Positions 1-9,515 of a DNA stretch of 64,000 nucleotides are shown here, piece after piece (positions within the stretch are counted from its first letter, which is position 1; every line of letters starts with the position of its first letter). The notes below the pieces were generated by a model. It was not told the origin of the DNA and ran no database searches. It saw only the letters and a list, made by a program, of their open reading frames with translations. Origin of the DNA: Armatimonadota bacterium (GTDB lineage: Bacteria; Armatimonadota; Fimbriimonadia; Fimbriimonadales; Fimbriimonadaceae); assembly GCA_027451905.1 (NCBI GenBank), contig DAIDHV010000004.1, positions 170,588 through 234,587 of the forward strand, in the 5' to 3' direction. The translations under genes and the position numbers were made by a program.

Positions 1-2145
1 CTTGAATTCCCAAGTTCTAGCCAGCGGAATTTGATCATAGGCATGCAGGCCAGTTTCTGATTCTCCAGGTGGCAAAACCGTCTCTAAACTCCAACGGCCA
101 GTTGGATCGATCTCGGCAAGCTGGATGTAAGTGCCTCGATTCGAGTAAAGAACAGGGACATGCCCAGGATAAGTAACCGAATCGGCAGCAAATCTTCCAC
201 TAGGTTTTAGCGACTTTAATACTGCATCAACAAGTTGGCTTCCACTTTGATTTCCAAGATAATGAAATCGAGTCTTTCCTTCCAAAGCATGCAACATCAG
301 TGTCGGCTGGAGAACCTCATCAAACAATCCCGTACCAAGAAAATTGCCGATGTCTTTCAGAAAAAGTTTCTGACGGATCGCTTCGAACGCGTCGGCCCAT
401 GCGGCCGCCCCGTAAGACCCCTGCACATTCCAACCGTTATAAGCTGCCACTTCAGAAGAATCAATCTTTGGCAAAAACTTCACAAAATAGGGGTAATTAG
501 GGCTCCATCTGGCTAGGGCCCATGGCACATACTCAACATCCTGCGGAGTCAGAGTGCCAGAGGGAAGGGCAAGGCCAATCACGCTGCTTCTAAAGATTTG
601 GCCCCACACCGGAGTGTCTCCATTGCTCCACCATGTTGCAGGCTTGGTGTTCCAGTTGTAAATAATCCCAGATTTTGGATTGAGGCAATGGGGCATTTGA
701 TCTGCGGAGATAAAGCCTCGCCAGTTGTTTTGAGGAGTTGCAGGTGTTGGTAAGCGAGGATCCAAGCCCTCAGCTCGAATGGGAACTCGGCCGCAAAATC
801 TCCAGCCAATGTTTCCAGTTCGATCAGCAAGAAACAGATTGAACGACATGGGTTCCGTAGAGACGGCTTGGCTTGCTTCTGCTACTGTGTTTGCCGAATA
901 AATCCCAAACAGGGAGGTCATCATATTCAACTCCCGTCCCCGATATGAGCTGCGAAGGGCAAAAATTCCGGCTCCTGTATTGAGAACTACCGGCCCAAAG
1001 TTTGTTCGATACTGAACTAGAGTGACAGGCGATTGCCCCTTGACCTGAATAACAAAAGTTTGCTTTTGCAGGCTGCGCTTGGCTCCGTTGTACTCATAGG
1101 TTCCTGGCGCCTTGGAGTGATAAGCAAATGTATCGACAAGGTCGGCAACACCACTTGTAATCCCCCAGGCAATGTGGCGAGTGGCTCCTATCGCGATTCC
1201 AGGAACTCCGGGGATATCCATTCCGGCCACGGAAAGACCGGGAGCGTGGAGAGCGTCCTCATGATCAATGCTTGGGGATGTGAGTCCCATCTGAGGTCCA
1301 GAGAGCAAAATGGGTTTGCCGCTCTGGCTTCTTTTTTTGCCTACCACGATGCAGTAACTTCCGGTTCGATAGGGAACTCCCAGCTTCATTGCAAGCATTT
1401 TGGACGGCTTTTGCAAAGAAACATTGATTGCGGGAAGAAGCTGAAAAATGTTGGCAGCAGGAAGTTCCTTTAGCTGAGCTTGAGTTTGGGCGTCGGTGGG
1501 ATTCGCAAAGTAAGGGTGAGGCAATTTGGCAAGATCGTCCTGATCGGAAACGGTAGTGGGTGATTTTGGATCGTTGATCCAGCCAATGTCATTAAAAACA
1601 TCCAGCACGTGGCCTTTAAGAGCCGGCTGAAGGTGAAGATACTGCAATAGGGCCCAATCCCTGAGATTTGCGGCCCCGCCGGTTCCAAAAAGCTTGAACA
1701 GGTGGATGGCAATTGCGGCAGAATCGTAGGGCGTCCAATCGGAGGGTCGAATTCCCACCTTTTTGAATTCATCTGGCATCAAGCTGGAGTCTGACTCTGC
1801 CTCTTTGATATACATGTTGACCCCTTGGCAATAGGCGGCAATATCGGCTTGAATTGAGGCAGGTTGATGGGCAATTTCGGCAAGAACCTCTGGCTTGGTG
1901 TATCCAGTTTTATCAATCGACTCATCAGATTCAAGCGCGGACGGGCCCAAAATCGCTGCCAACCGACCCTCCGATAGGCGTCGGCTTAGCTCCATTTGCC
2001 ACAGTCGGTCTTGAGCATCCGCATAACCCTGACCCTCAAATGCTTCGACTACAGTCGGCGCAGTGATGAGGGGAACCCCAAATGAATTCCGCTTAATTGA
2101 AAAAGGCTTTGTGGCTAAAGTGGCGGCGACAAGAAATGCCAACAT
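1..2145 (-). CDS. Penicillin acylase family protein (C-terminus cut by window edge)
   Basis: One frame stays open on the minus strand from an ATG at 2145 to the left edge, giving 715 codons with the C-terminus missing. Members of this Ntn-hydrolase family hydrolyse amide bonds of beta-lactams, acyl-homoserine lactones or related acyl amides after autocatalytic cleavage into alpha and beta chains. The expected beta-chain start is visible as TGSYCIVVGKKRSQSGKPIL, with the candidate nucleophile Ser263 directly after Gly262. Most relatives have Ser-Asn-x-Trp here, so the Tyr-Cys after the serine is unusual. A family-typical GYADAQDRLWQMELSRR segment lies near residue 45. A short hydrophobic N-terminus suggests export. 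The ribosome-binding site is weak, so the start is tentative. The substrate cannot be told from sequence. Confidence 0.88.
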   Translation of the reverse strand, partial: MLAFLVAATLATKPFSIKRNSFGVPLITAPTVVEAFEGQGYADAQDRLWQMELSRRLSEGRLAAILGPSALESDESIDKTGYTKPEVLAEIAHQPASIQADIAAYCQGVNMYIKEAESDSSLMPDEFKKVGIRPSDWTPYDSAAIAIHLFKLFGTGGAANLRDWALLQYLHLQPALKGHVLDVFNDIGWINDPKSPTTVSDQDDLAKLPHPYFANPTDAQTQAQLKELPAANIFQLLPAINVSLQKPSKMLAMKLGVPYRTGSYCIVVGKKRSQSGKPILLSGPQMGLTSPSIDHEDALHAPGLSVAGMDIPGVPGIAIGATRHIAWGITSGVADLVDTFAYHSKAPGTYEYNGAKRSLQKQTFVIQVKGQSPVTLVQYRTNFGPVVLNTGAGIFALRSSYRGRELNMMTSLFGIYSANTVAEASQAVSTEPMSFNLFLADRTGNIGWRFCGRVPIRAEGLDPRLPTPATPQNNWRGFISADQMPHCLNPKSGIIYNWNTKPATWWSNGDTPVWGQIFRSSVIGLALPSGTLTPQDVEYVPWALARWSPNYPYFVKFLPKIDSSEVAAYNGWNVQGSYGAAAWADAFEAIRQKLFLKDIGNFLGTGLFDEVLQPTLMLHALEGKTRFHYLGNQSGSQLVDAVLKSLKPSGRFAADSVTYPGHVPVLYSNRGTYIQLAEIDPTGRWSLETVLPPGESETGLHAYDQIPLARTWEFK

Positions 2146-2219
2146 GACCTCATTTTACAACTGGAATGAGTTTGTTGGCATTGCTGGCATCAGCCGAATT
2201 CAGGGAGTACGGTGGTCCA

Positions 2220-3254
2220 TTATTTGAGGACTTGCCACCCTTTGTTTACTCCTCCTGGTTTGTCTGAATAGTAATAATCGCCCTGACCGTCGGTATAGAG
2301 GTGAGCATGCCAGTTTGGAAGCTTAATTTTTGTTCCATTCTTGGTTGTATAAGTATCCAGTCCTCGAATGTAGTCATCAAACTTTTCGTTCATATTGTCC
2401 ATAACCCGAGACCGGTTTTGGTAGACGCTCATGATGTCCTTGGAAATGGCAGACTGATTGTGGGCAAGATGGCGACTGAGAGCCAAGGCGTTTTGAGAGC
2501 TATTGTAAGCGTTGGCGATGGCACCACGCTGAACCCGAAGGATCAAGCTAAAGTAATGAGGATCAATTTGGTAGGAAGCAATAGGAATAGAAAACAACTT
2601 TACGGCTGAAGGGAGTTTGTTAGCTGGCGCCGTCATCGCGGTTATGTTGCTTATCGTCCATTGCCCCTCAGATACCATCGCTGCGCCCAGGGGCTGAGTT
2701 TGGTATCCATCAACGCGGGCAAACCCTTTGACCATCATCGGCTTGCCATTTTTTTCGAACGAGATTTTAACCGAACCCTCGTAGCTATAGGTATAAAATT
2801 GACCGGATTTAGACTTGATCGGAGTTTGGCTCTTGTCAACAATTTTATAGCGGACACCCGGGTTTTCCCTTGCCCATAAGGAAGCTAAAAAGGCTCCAAA
2901 ATCCTGAGGTGGCGGTATTCCGTTTCTGCCCATTGTGCTGCTTCCATAGTTTACGGAAAGAGCAGAAACTCGCTCTAGACTTTCTGTGCCGTCGGGGCTA
3001 GTTATCGTGGACTTGCCGATAACCGGGGTTCCATAGTTTAAGGGCATCCAATGGATTTCGTCTTTGACTTTCCAGCCAGCGGGCACCAGGTAATAGCCGG
3101 CCAGCATGTGGACATTGGGGTCGTACACTTTGTGCAGTTTCAGCTTGTAAACGGTACAAAAACTCACGGAGGCAAGCGTAAAAGAGCCCAATGCAAGGGT
3201 CAGTTTGAAAAGGGCAGGAATCGGGCGGATTTGATTTTTAGACAAAGCAATCAT
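2220..3254 (-). CDS. Unrecognised membrane-anchored or secreted protein, 344 aa
   Basis: I do not recognise this family. The first 35 residues hold a basic start and one hydrophobic segment (about residues 14-36), so the protein is probably anchored in the inner membrane or exported. The remainder is soluble, rich in Tyr, Ser and Asn, and ends with a Gly/Tyr-rich stretch (GQGDYYYSDKPGG). It has no obvious catalytic motif. It follows the penicillin acylase gene on the same strand, with its stop 74 bases upstream of that gene's start, so co-transcription is possible. The frame is long and clean, and the hydrophobic start supports a real gene. Confidence 0.75.
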   Translation of the reverse strand: MIALSKNQIRPIPALFKLTLALGSFTLASVSFCTVYKLKLHKVYDPNVHMLAGYYLVPAGWKVKDEIHWMPLNYGTPVIGKSTITSPDGTESLERVSALSVNYGSSTMGRNGIPPPQDFGAFLASLWARENPGVRYKIVDKSQTPIKSKSGQFYTYSYEGSVKISFEKNGKPMMVKGFARVDGYQTQPLGAAMVSEGQWTISNITAMTAPANKLPSAVKLFSIPIASYQIDPHYFSLILRVQRGAIANAYNSSQNALALSRHLAHNQSAISKDIMSVYQNRSRVMDNMNEKFDDYIRGLDTYTTKNGTKIKLPNWHAHLYTDGQGDYYYSDKPGGVNKGWQVLK

Positions 3255-3366
3255 GTCTTCCTCTTAACTGTGATTATAAATAAGTTTCAAGATTATTGCA
3301 AGAGAAAGTCTATGTAGGCTGAAAGCGATAGAGATCTAATCATCATTGGCCGGTGACCTCTAAAAA

Positions 3367-3420
3367 TCAGAAAACCGTATTGACACGCATACCTGCTTCG
3401 GTGTCAATACGGCTTTCTGA
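3367..3420 (-). terminator. Strong inverted repeat, probable Rho-independent terminator
   Basis: Two 20-base arms (3367-3386 and 3401-3420) pair across a 14-base loop with only one G-T type mismatch. Read on the minus strand, the right arm is followed by a short T-rich run (complement of 3361-3366). It lies just downstream of the small membrane protein gene that ends at 3447, and is the likely terminator for it. Confidence 0.7.
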
Positions 3421-3446
3421 ATCGCTAACGCGGTTCTTAAAAAGAT

Positions 3447-3644
3447 TTATGGCAGAGTTCGCCTGCCACCAGAAAGGCTCTTGTTGGCGACTCGATACAC
3501 CACATAAATCAGTGCGCTCAAAATCAGGAGCGGCATGAGTATGTGGAAGATTCCAAAAAGCATGATGAAGGCAATCTTGAGGGCAATTAAACCCACAAAG
3601 AGAACCACTAAAATCGTCAGAATCCCTACAACCGGATTTTCCAT
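3447..3644 (-). CDS. Small membrane protein, 65 aa
   Basis: The product is almost wholly hydrophobic, with two membrane segments (about residues 5-30 and 33-52) and a short basic tail (VANKSLSGGRRTLP). A GAGG motif about ten bases before the ATG and a strong hairpin just after the stop support a real transcription unit. It is divergent from nadE. I do not recognise a family, and function is unknown. Such short proteins are often partners or stabilisers of membrane complexes, but nothing nearby identifies one. Confidence 0.6.
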   Translation of the reverse strand: MENPVVGILTILVVLFVGLIALKIAFIMLFGIFHILMPLLILSALIYVVYRVANKSLSGGRRTLP

Positions 3645-3774
3645 TTCAACTTAACCTCGTTAAAGACTTTCGCCTTTGATCAATGATACGCCAAAGCGAT
3701 AGATGTTGATTCAAATTTTTTATGAAGTCCTAGGCCTAAACCAAGAAATATTGAAATATCGTAGAGTAATTGGT

Positions 3775-4638
3775 ATGGCACTTCCGGTTTTCCGTCAAGA
3801 GAATCAATCCCAAGAATCTTGTAATCCCTTAGAAATAAACGCCAAGTTAGCGGTCCAGTGGCTTGTTCGGTTTCTGGTTGATGAGTGCAAGAATCGGAGG
3901 GGAGTCGATCACGCGATTCTTGGGCTCTCTGGAGGGGTTGATTCTGCGGTGGTGGCTTATCTTTGCGCGAGGGCCTTTGGTCCTCAAAATGTGCATGCCA
4001 TCAGGATGCCTTACAAAAAATCATCTCAAGAAAGCCTAGATCACGCCGATTTAGTTGCTCATGACCTCGGACTTTCGGTGACCACCATTCCCATTACGGC
4101 CATGGTTGATGGCTATTTAAGTTCAATTGAACCAGAGATTTCGGGGCAACGGTTGGGAAACGTGTGTGCAAGGTGCAGGATGATTGTCCTTTTTGATCAA
4201 GCCAGCAAGCTCAATGGCCTTCCCATTGGGACCGGAAACAAGAGCGAGCGGTTGTTTGGCTACTTCACCTGGCACGCCGACGATTCTCCCCCGATCAATC
4301 CGTTAGGAGACCTCTTTAAAACCCAAGTTTGGGATATTGCCAGAGAGCTCGGGGTTCCTTCAGAAATTGTCAACAAAGCTCCTACTGCCGACCTTGTAGA
4401 GGGCCAAACCGATGAGGGTGATTTTGGAATCTCTTATGCGGATGCCGATCAAATCCTGCATTATATGACGTCTGGATATCCCAAAGACAAGATTATTGCC
4501 TTGGGATTTTCTCCGGAACAGGTAGCCCTTGTATGGAAGAGGGTTAGCAGTACTCACTGGAAGCGCAGATTGCCAACCACTGCCATGATGAGCTACAGTG
4601 CGATCGGAGAGTACTACTTGCGTCCGGTTGATTACTAA
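3775..4638 (+). CDS. nadE: NAD(+) synthetase, ammonia-type
   Basis: NadE makes NAD from deamido-NAD, ATP and ammonia, the last step of NAD synthesis. The PP-loop SGGVDS is at residues 52-57, and later family blocks (GTGNKSERLFGYFT, DLVEGQTDE) are present. The protein is 287 residues, matching the ammonia-dependent form without a glutaminase domain. The frame is open upstream to 3703, but the MALPVFRQ start fits family length better. A strong hairpin follows the stop. No amidotransferase subunit is next to it, so free ammonia is the likely nitrogen donor. Confidence 0.93.
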   Translation: MALPVFRQENQSQESCNPLEINAKLAVQWLVRFLVDECKNRRGVDHAILGLSGGVDSAVVAYLCARAFGPQNVHAIRMPYKKSSQESLDHADLVAHDLGLSVTTIPITAMVDGYLSSIEPEISGQRLGNVCARCRMIVLFDQASKLNGLPIGTGNKSERLFGYFTWHADDSPPINPLGDLFKTQVWDIARELGVPSEIVNKAPTADLVEGQTDEGDFGISYADADQILHYMTSGYPKDKIIALGFSPEQVALVWKRVSSTHWKRRLPTTAMMSYSAIGEYYLRPVDY

Positions 4639-4660
4639 GCTCCAACGTGCCATCAATGGA

Positions 4661-4693
4661 TAAGGGGATCAAGCCAATCGCTTGATCCCCTTA
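4661..4693. terminator. Hairpin between convergent genes
   Basis: Arms 4661-4673 and 4681-4693 pair perfectly over 13 bases around a 7-base loop, between the stop codons of nadE (plus) and the metalloprotease (minus). No strong T-run follows on either strand, so it may act as a bidirectional transcription stop or as an RNA-stabilising hairpin. Confidence 0.6.
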
Positions 4694-4724
4694 ATCTGCA
4701 GCCAGAAGATTATTTCAGCCGGAG

Positions 4725-7457
4725 TTACTTGCCTAAGGCTCCTTTAATCAGGTTTGGAACATCGCCATACCCACAAATGTCGGGAGAGATGCCGCCGAGC
4801 AGGGAAGCTAAGTCAATACCAGGACCAACCGATGCCATTGGCTCGCCTTTCAGAATCTTTTTGATTTCTGCCTGATCCGCAATCAGATGGGCTTTTGTGG
4901 CGTCGTCTTGAACATGCTTAAGGCTAGAACCGATTGCATTTTGCAACCGCATGAGGCTTAGCATCGCAATCCCCTTGAGTTGAGTTTGAGTCGCCGAATC
5001 TCCGTTTAATCGGCTATTCATTGCCTTTAGGTACATGTCCTGCACATTGGCCTGGTAGAGGGAAATAACAGGATGGTTTTGATGAAGCTGGTTCCAAATG
5101 GCAGACTGCATCTGTGAAACCATAGAGGCAACTGTGTAAGCATTGGAGCCATTCATGGCTTGGTTATCAAACATGCGCTGTACGCGCCCTTCATTCAATA
5201 ACCCATTGATAATGATTCCCGCGCTTGCAACCGCGGTGCTGATGTTTCCGGTTTGCTGAATTTTATCCAGCACCAATGGGTTCATGAGAGCCTTGGGGAA
5301 ATGAATTCCCTTCGACATCAAGAAGGCAACCGCAGCTTGCTGCCTTGCCTTTGATACCGGTCGGTAAACCACATTGACATGCCCGCCGAAGAAGTTATTC
5401 TCGTGAACGCCACCAACTAGCTTCATTACGTGCAGAAGTTCTAGCATGCGTTGCTCGGTAAGAGCACCGTAAGCTTCGCTGAGCAATCGGAATGAGTGGC
5501 CGTAATGAATGGTGCCATCAAGCAGATAGTTTGATATCCGATCAATGTTTTTCAATCCATAGGTTGAAGACAGGATGGGATCGTTGCCAAGGTCTTCCGT
5601 CTCCATCTCAGGATCAATCGGGTTAGAATTGCCAAACCGATCGTACTTATTGGTGACGTCTTGGGAAAGATAATGATCAAGGGCTGGTCTTTCTGCCTCT
5701 GGGGTGACCGCTAATGGAGGCATATAGCCGTACTTAATTGCAAAATAGTCGTACGGGCCGATGATCGGAATTAGCCTTGCACCGTCTCCTGGCTGCGCAA
5801 CGTAGTTGAATCGACCGTAGTCCATGATCGAGGCTTCATCGCCGTACTTTGCAGTAAAAGAGGCGCTTCTTAGCATGGCGGTGGGATACTGCGCGCTTGC
5901 CTTGAAGTTATGGGCAAGACCCAAAGTATGACCAACTTCATGGGTCAGGATATAGGTGAGAATGGGTCCCAGAGTTGAGGGGCTCATCGGCAGCTTTCTT
6001 GCATTCGGATCGCAGGCGGCGGCTTGGGCAAAATACCAATCCTGAGCCAGCTTAAGCACGTTGTACCAAACAACCACTTTCCCGCTGAGGGTTTGGCCCG
6101 AACGTGGATCTTGAATGCTCTGGCCCTCTGCATTTTCAGTTGGAGTGGTAGCCCAGCGGATTACCGAGTACCGAACGTCTTCTGGACTCCATTTGGGGTC
6201 TTCTTTTTTGGTGGGAGCGTCTTTTACCTCTAGGGCATGGCTATAGCCTGCCGCTTCAAAAACAGGGTTCCACGCTAAAACCGCTTTGCGAACGTATGGC
6301 CTCCAAACCGCGGGGATCTCTCGACTCAAGTAAAAAACGATGGGCTTAACTGGATCACTCACCGCTTCATCGGGATGTTTTTTCACCAAATTGAATCGGT
6401 CTATGTAGGCTTGGTGAACAACCATATTGTCATTTGAGCCATAAAGGCTAAAGGGTTGGTCAAAAAAGCCAACTCGTGGATCGGCCAGCCTCGGTGTCAT
6501 CGGAACTTTAGGAAGAAGGTCCAACGAATAATGAACAACTGTAGTTTTTGGCCCCGTGTCAAATAAAGCCGCCAAGGACGGCGGAATACGTCCCGAGCCT
6601 CCAAATGGAGATCCTCCTCCGCTGGAAAAGGTGAGCTGCACGCTTGCCTCAATGTTTTCGGGGAAGTCATCAACCGATAGAATTGTGCTTGCGGTTGGGT
6701 TGATTCCGCTGCCGAGCAACATAGACGCCATTCCGCTTGGTTCGGCAAGATAAAGCCGTGACACATTGATCACCATTGTATGAGCCTTCTTGTTGTAGGC
6801 TTCGATCGGAAACGTATGAATGATCGGCATGACGTTGGTCAGGGCAACTCCAGCCGCTTCACCACTTTCAGGCTGACTTCGTACAGAGTAGTCCATCTTC
6901 CTTAGCCACAGAGAGTTTCCGTGCTTTTCAAACTTGATGACTTGTGAATCTAAGTTGAGGCCAGGGGCCGAGAAATCATTGGAGCCAGAAGCGACCTGAG
7001 ACAGCATTAGATGCCACAAAAACTCTCTTCCCAGCATGTCATCCGGAATTTCCCAAAGAACTTTGTGGCCAATTTGGTGAACGGCAAAAACTCCTGTCTG
7101 GGATTTCGCCTTTTTGGTAATCACCTTATCATATGGCTCTGGCCCACCCATGTCCTCATCATCTGATGGGGGAGCGGGCGGCGTCGGTGGAGCCGGCTTT
7201 GTGACTGGCTTTTGAGGGGCTTTGCCCTTTTCTGGAGTTTTGCTTGGGGTCTTTTTGTTGGGACCTTTCTTTTGTTGAGGCTCTTTCTTTTTTTGCAAGC
7301 CAGAGGAAGCACCTTGTTGATAGGTATCCTGCTGGACTGCAGACTGAGCAGCTGAGTAGACGAAAATTGAGCTAACGACGGCGGCAAGCGCCATCCACTT
7401 AAGAGAAAAACGATTCAAGAGATTGATCCTGCAGACCTGATTATCGGTCTTGAACAT
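4725..7457 (-). CDS. Secreted zinc-dependent metalloprotease, DUF5117/DUF4953 type
   Basis: This 910-residue protein has an N-terminal signal or anchor (about residues 20-40), a Lys/Pro-rich linker (about 50-100) likely to span the envelope, then the catalytic region. The zinc motif HEVGHTLGLAHNF begins at His506, giving the HExxHxxGxxH zincin signature, and SIMDYGRFNYVAQPGDGA about 40 residues later fits the Met-turn region. Architecture and length match large bacterial zincins annotated with DUF5117, DUF5118 and DUF4953. It probably degrades proteins or peptides outside the cytoplasm. Its substrate is unknown. It stands as a single gene between a shared hairpin and the serine hydrolase gene. 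Confidence 0.9.
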   Translation of the reverse strand: MFKTDNQVCRINLLNRFSLKWMALAAVVSSIFVYSAAQSAVQQDTYQQGASSGLQKKKEPQQKKGPNKKTPSKTPEKGKAPQKPVTKPAPPTPPAPPSDDEDMGGPEPYDKVITKKAKSQTGVFAVHQIGHKVLWEIPDDMLGREFLWHLMLSQVASGSNDFSAPGLNLDSQVIKFEKHGNSLWLRKMDYSVRSQPESGEAAGVALTNVMPIIHTFPIEAYNKKAHTMVINVSRLYLAEPSGMASMLLGSGINPTASTILSVDDFPENIEASVQLTFSSGGGSPFGGSGRIPPSLAALFDTGPKTTVVHYSLDLLPKVPMTPRLADPRVGFFDQPFSLYGSNDNMVVHQAYIDRFNLVKKHPDEAVSDPVKPIVFYLSREIPAVWRPYVRKAVLAWNPVFEAAGYSHALEVKDAPTKKEDPKWSPEDVRYSVIRWATTPTENAEGQSIQDPRSGQTLSGKVVVWYNVLKLAQDWYFAQAAACDPNARKLPMSPSTLGPILTYILTHEVGHTLGLAHNFKASAQYPTAMLRSASFTAKYGDEASIMDYGRFNYVAQPGDGARLIPIIGPYDYFAIKYGYMPPLAVTPEAERPALDHYLSQDVTNKYDRFGNSNPIDPEMETEDLGNDPILSSTYGLKNIDRISNYLLDGTIHYGHSFRLLSEAYGALTEQRMLELLHVMKLVGGVHENNFFGGHVNVVYRPVSKARQQAAVAFLMSKGIHFPKALMNPLVLDKIQQTGNISTAVASAGIIINGLLNEGRVQRMFDNQAMNGSNAYTVASMVSQMQSAIWNQLHQNHPVISLYQANVQDMYLKAMNSRLNGDSATQTQLKGIAMLSLMRLQNAIGSSLKHVQDDATKAHLIADQAEIKKILKGEPMASVGPGIDLASLLGGISPDICGYGDVPNLIKGALGK

Positions 7458-7512
7458 TATCTACTTTATCCTTACTCTTTTGCATTCCCAAAGAAGAAGT
7501 CAATTTTTACTC

Positions 7513-8370
7513 TCAAAGCAGGTTCAGCAGAGATCTTGTCATTTCTGCAATCAGGTGCAAATTCTCGCTAAATCCAGCTGTAAAAACTGCCAAACCTAGG
7601 TTTCTGCCTTCAGGAAGCTTTACCCAGGCAACGTCGTGGCGGACTTCATCCGTCCAACCAGCTTTAGACCAAAGCCTAGCTCCAGATGGCAGCGCGCCTC
7701 CGATAAATTCCTTAGACTGGGAATCTGCATTTGTTGAATCGGCAGGAATTTGCCTATGCAGCAAATCTTTTGCAATCCCCAAAGATTGCTGGCTGAGAGG
7801 AAATTCCTCTTGCATGACGGAGCTCAATAGCTCCAATGCCATCCGAGGGGTGACTTTATTGCAAAATTGGTTATCTAGCCCTCTTGCTTGTTTTTCTCTG
7901 CCGTAGGGACCCTCATTCCATGTTTTCTGGCAAACGATCAAACCTCGATATCCAAGGGATTCAAACCAACGGTCAATTTGCTTTCTGGAGTTAAACCATT
8001 TTTCTAGTTCACCTGAGCTGAGTTCTGGGCCACTGTAGGCAGACGAAAAGGCGTCAACCACAAGGCTAGTGGCGTCATTGCTACTGTCCCGAATCATGTC
8101 TTGGACTGCCCTTAACAGTTCGTCGGCCAGCGTAAGCTCTCCCAAATCAACAAGGTGAAGGGTGTAGATTAAGTGAAAGAGTTTGACGACGCTGGCGGGG
8201 TAATAAAATTCAGATTCATGAAACCCGCCAAATTCAACGACTCCGCCTTGGTTTGGAAGACAAATGCAAACCGAAATCCGCCCCAAGTTAGCATCTAAAT
8301 GGCGGTGGACAACCTGTTCGATGCTCGATTGAATACTAGGTGAGGGGACCCAAGTTAATTTTAATGCCAC
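7513..8370 (-). CDS. Class A beta-lactamase-like serine hydrolase
   Basis: The three active-site landmarks of the penicillin-recognising serine hydrolase fold are visible: SVVK (SxxK, Ser60 and Lys63), SSN at 96-98 (the SxN position) and KAG at 236-238 in place of KTG. The length of 285 residues fits the beta-lactamase2 family. No signal peptide is visible after MALKLTWVPSPS, which is odd because beta-lactamases and D,D-peptidases act outside the cytoplasm. Either the start is misplaced or the enzyme acts inside, perhaps as an amidase or esterase. Real antibiotic resistance cannot be inferred. Confidence 0.8.
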   Translation of the reverse strand: MALKLTWVPSPSIQSSIEQVVHRHLDANLGRISVCICLPNQGGVVEFGGFHESEFYYPASVVKLFHLIYTLHLVDLGELTLADELLRAVQDMIRDSSNDATSLVVDAFSSAYSGPELSSGELEKWFNSRKQIDRWFESLGYRGLIVCQKTWNEGPYGREKQARGLDNQFCNKVTPRMALELLSSVMQEEFPLSQQSLGIAKDLLHRQIPADSTNADSQSKEFIGGALPSGARLWSKAGWTDEVRHDVAWVKLPEGRNLGLAVFTAGFSENLHLIAEMTRSLLNLL

Positions 8371-8433
8371 TTGCCGGAATTATACAGATGTTGGCAAGTT
8401 TAGGAACGCTTCCGCCTTTGGAGCGGGCATTTC

Positions 8434-9411
8434 TTATGCCCCTTTTTCTGAATACGGGTTGGAATAGAAACCGGTGACCGCTTTTGCAGACGCCTTGCTG
8501 TTGTACATATCCGTGTCGGCGGTGGTCAAAAGCTTATCAAGGTCAATATCATCAGTTGTCACGGCTGCTAAACCGTAGCTAAAGGTAGCTTGCTGGCCCA
8601 TGACAATCGAAGATCGTTTGAATCGAATATGAGCTCGTTGAATTCTGGTTCTCGCTTCTTCAAGGTCTAATCCTTCAAAGACAATAACAAACTCATCACC
8701 ACCTAACCTGGCAACAAATCCACCTTCAGCAACCGCAGGGTCCAGGCAATGTTTGAGGGCCCGCAAAATGTTGTCACCAAAGCCATGGCCATAAACGTCG
8801 TTCAGCATCTTGAAGTCATTGAGGTCAATGACCCCTAACACGATAGCTTCATGGGTTTGACCACGCTCTTCAATCAGGCTCTTGATTGCGTTATTGAATC
8901 CAAATCGGTTTAAGGCGCCGGTTAAGGCATCGGTCTCGGCTTGATTTTGAACTTGGTGAAGTTTGTCGTTAAGGCTATGAGCCATAAGGGCTACGCTCAG
9001 CAATGCAAGGGCGTTAAAAGCCAATCCGGTGTAAAGTGCGGGAGGACCAATGAGTTTGTAATCGACTCCGGAGCAGATGATTGCGGCAGTCACCGCGGCA
9101 ATAGAGCCTGGCACAAATCCAACCCTTCTTGTCAGTCTAAAAATGGGGATGACAAACAAAAATTTGATACCAGCTTCTTTCCAAAAGAGAAGGCTTGCGA
9201 TGGCAATGGTGGTAAAAAAGACCCCCTCTTGACCGTAGACGTCTCCATTTGGGATTTTTCTCAGTAAAGAAACTAACCTTTCCCAAACCGATTTCAGGGA
9301 ATGTTCGTTTGCCAAAGCACCACCAATATGGCTTGCAATGGATGGACTGGGGATATCGTGTTTCTTTTTGAAATGAGAGGATCTCACATTGAAAATATCG
9401 GGAAACCTCAC
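8434..9411 (-). CDS. Membrane GGDEF protein, probable diguanylate cyclase
   Basis: The N-terminal half (about residues 60-145) holds four or so hydrophobic segments forming an uncharacterised membrane sensor. The C-terminal GGDEF domain runs from about 158 to the end. DALTGALNRFGF marks its start and the intact GGDEF motif lies at 237-241, so synthesis of cyclic di-GMP from two GTP is expected. The residues just before GGDEF (EGGFVAR) do not form the RxxD inhibitory site, which suggests weak product feedback. It is divergent from msrA and alone on its strand. Confidence 0.9.
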   Translation of the reverse strand: MRFPDIFNVRSSHFKKKHDIPSPSIASHIGGALANEHSLKSVWERLVSLLRKIPNGDVYGQEGVFFTTIAIASLLFWKEAGIKFLFVIPIFRLTRRVGFVPGSIAAVTAAIICSGVDYKLIGPPALYTGLAFNALALLSVALMAHSLNDKLHQVQNQAETDALTGALNRFGFNNAIKSLIEERGQTHEAIVLGVIDLNDFKMLNDVYGHGFGDNILRALKHCLDPAVAEGGFVARLGGDEFVIVFEGLDLEEARTRIQRAHIRFKRSSIVMGQQATFSYGLAAVTTDDIDLDKLLTTADTDMYNSKASAKAVTGFYSNPYSEKGA

Positions 9412-9515
9412 CCTCGTTTTGAGGGTTGAGAAGTGAAAAACTTCATTTACAGGATTAACTTAAGAAACTAAGGAACAATTTGGGGACGCAAGGCATTATC
9501 AATTAACAATTCACC

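Noticed and set aside
235..1473. Short plus-strand frames over the first 1.5 kb
   Set aside because: They are antisense to the continuous penicillin acylase frame, which carries recognisable motifs.
8425..8441. Small hairpin with T-run around the stop codon of the GGDEF gene
   Set aside because: The T-run follows on the plus strand, where no gene ends. It does not have terminator polarity for the GGDEF gene.
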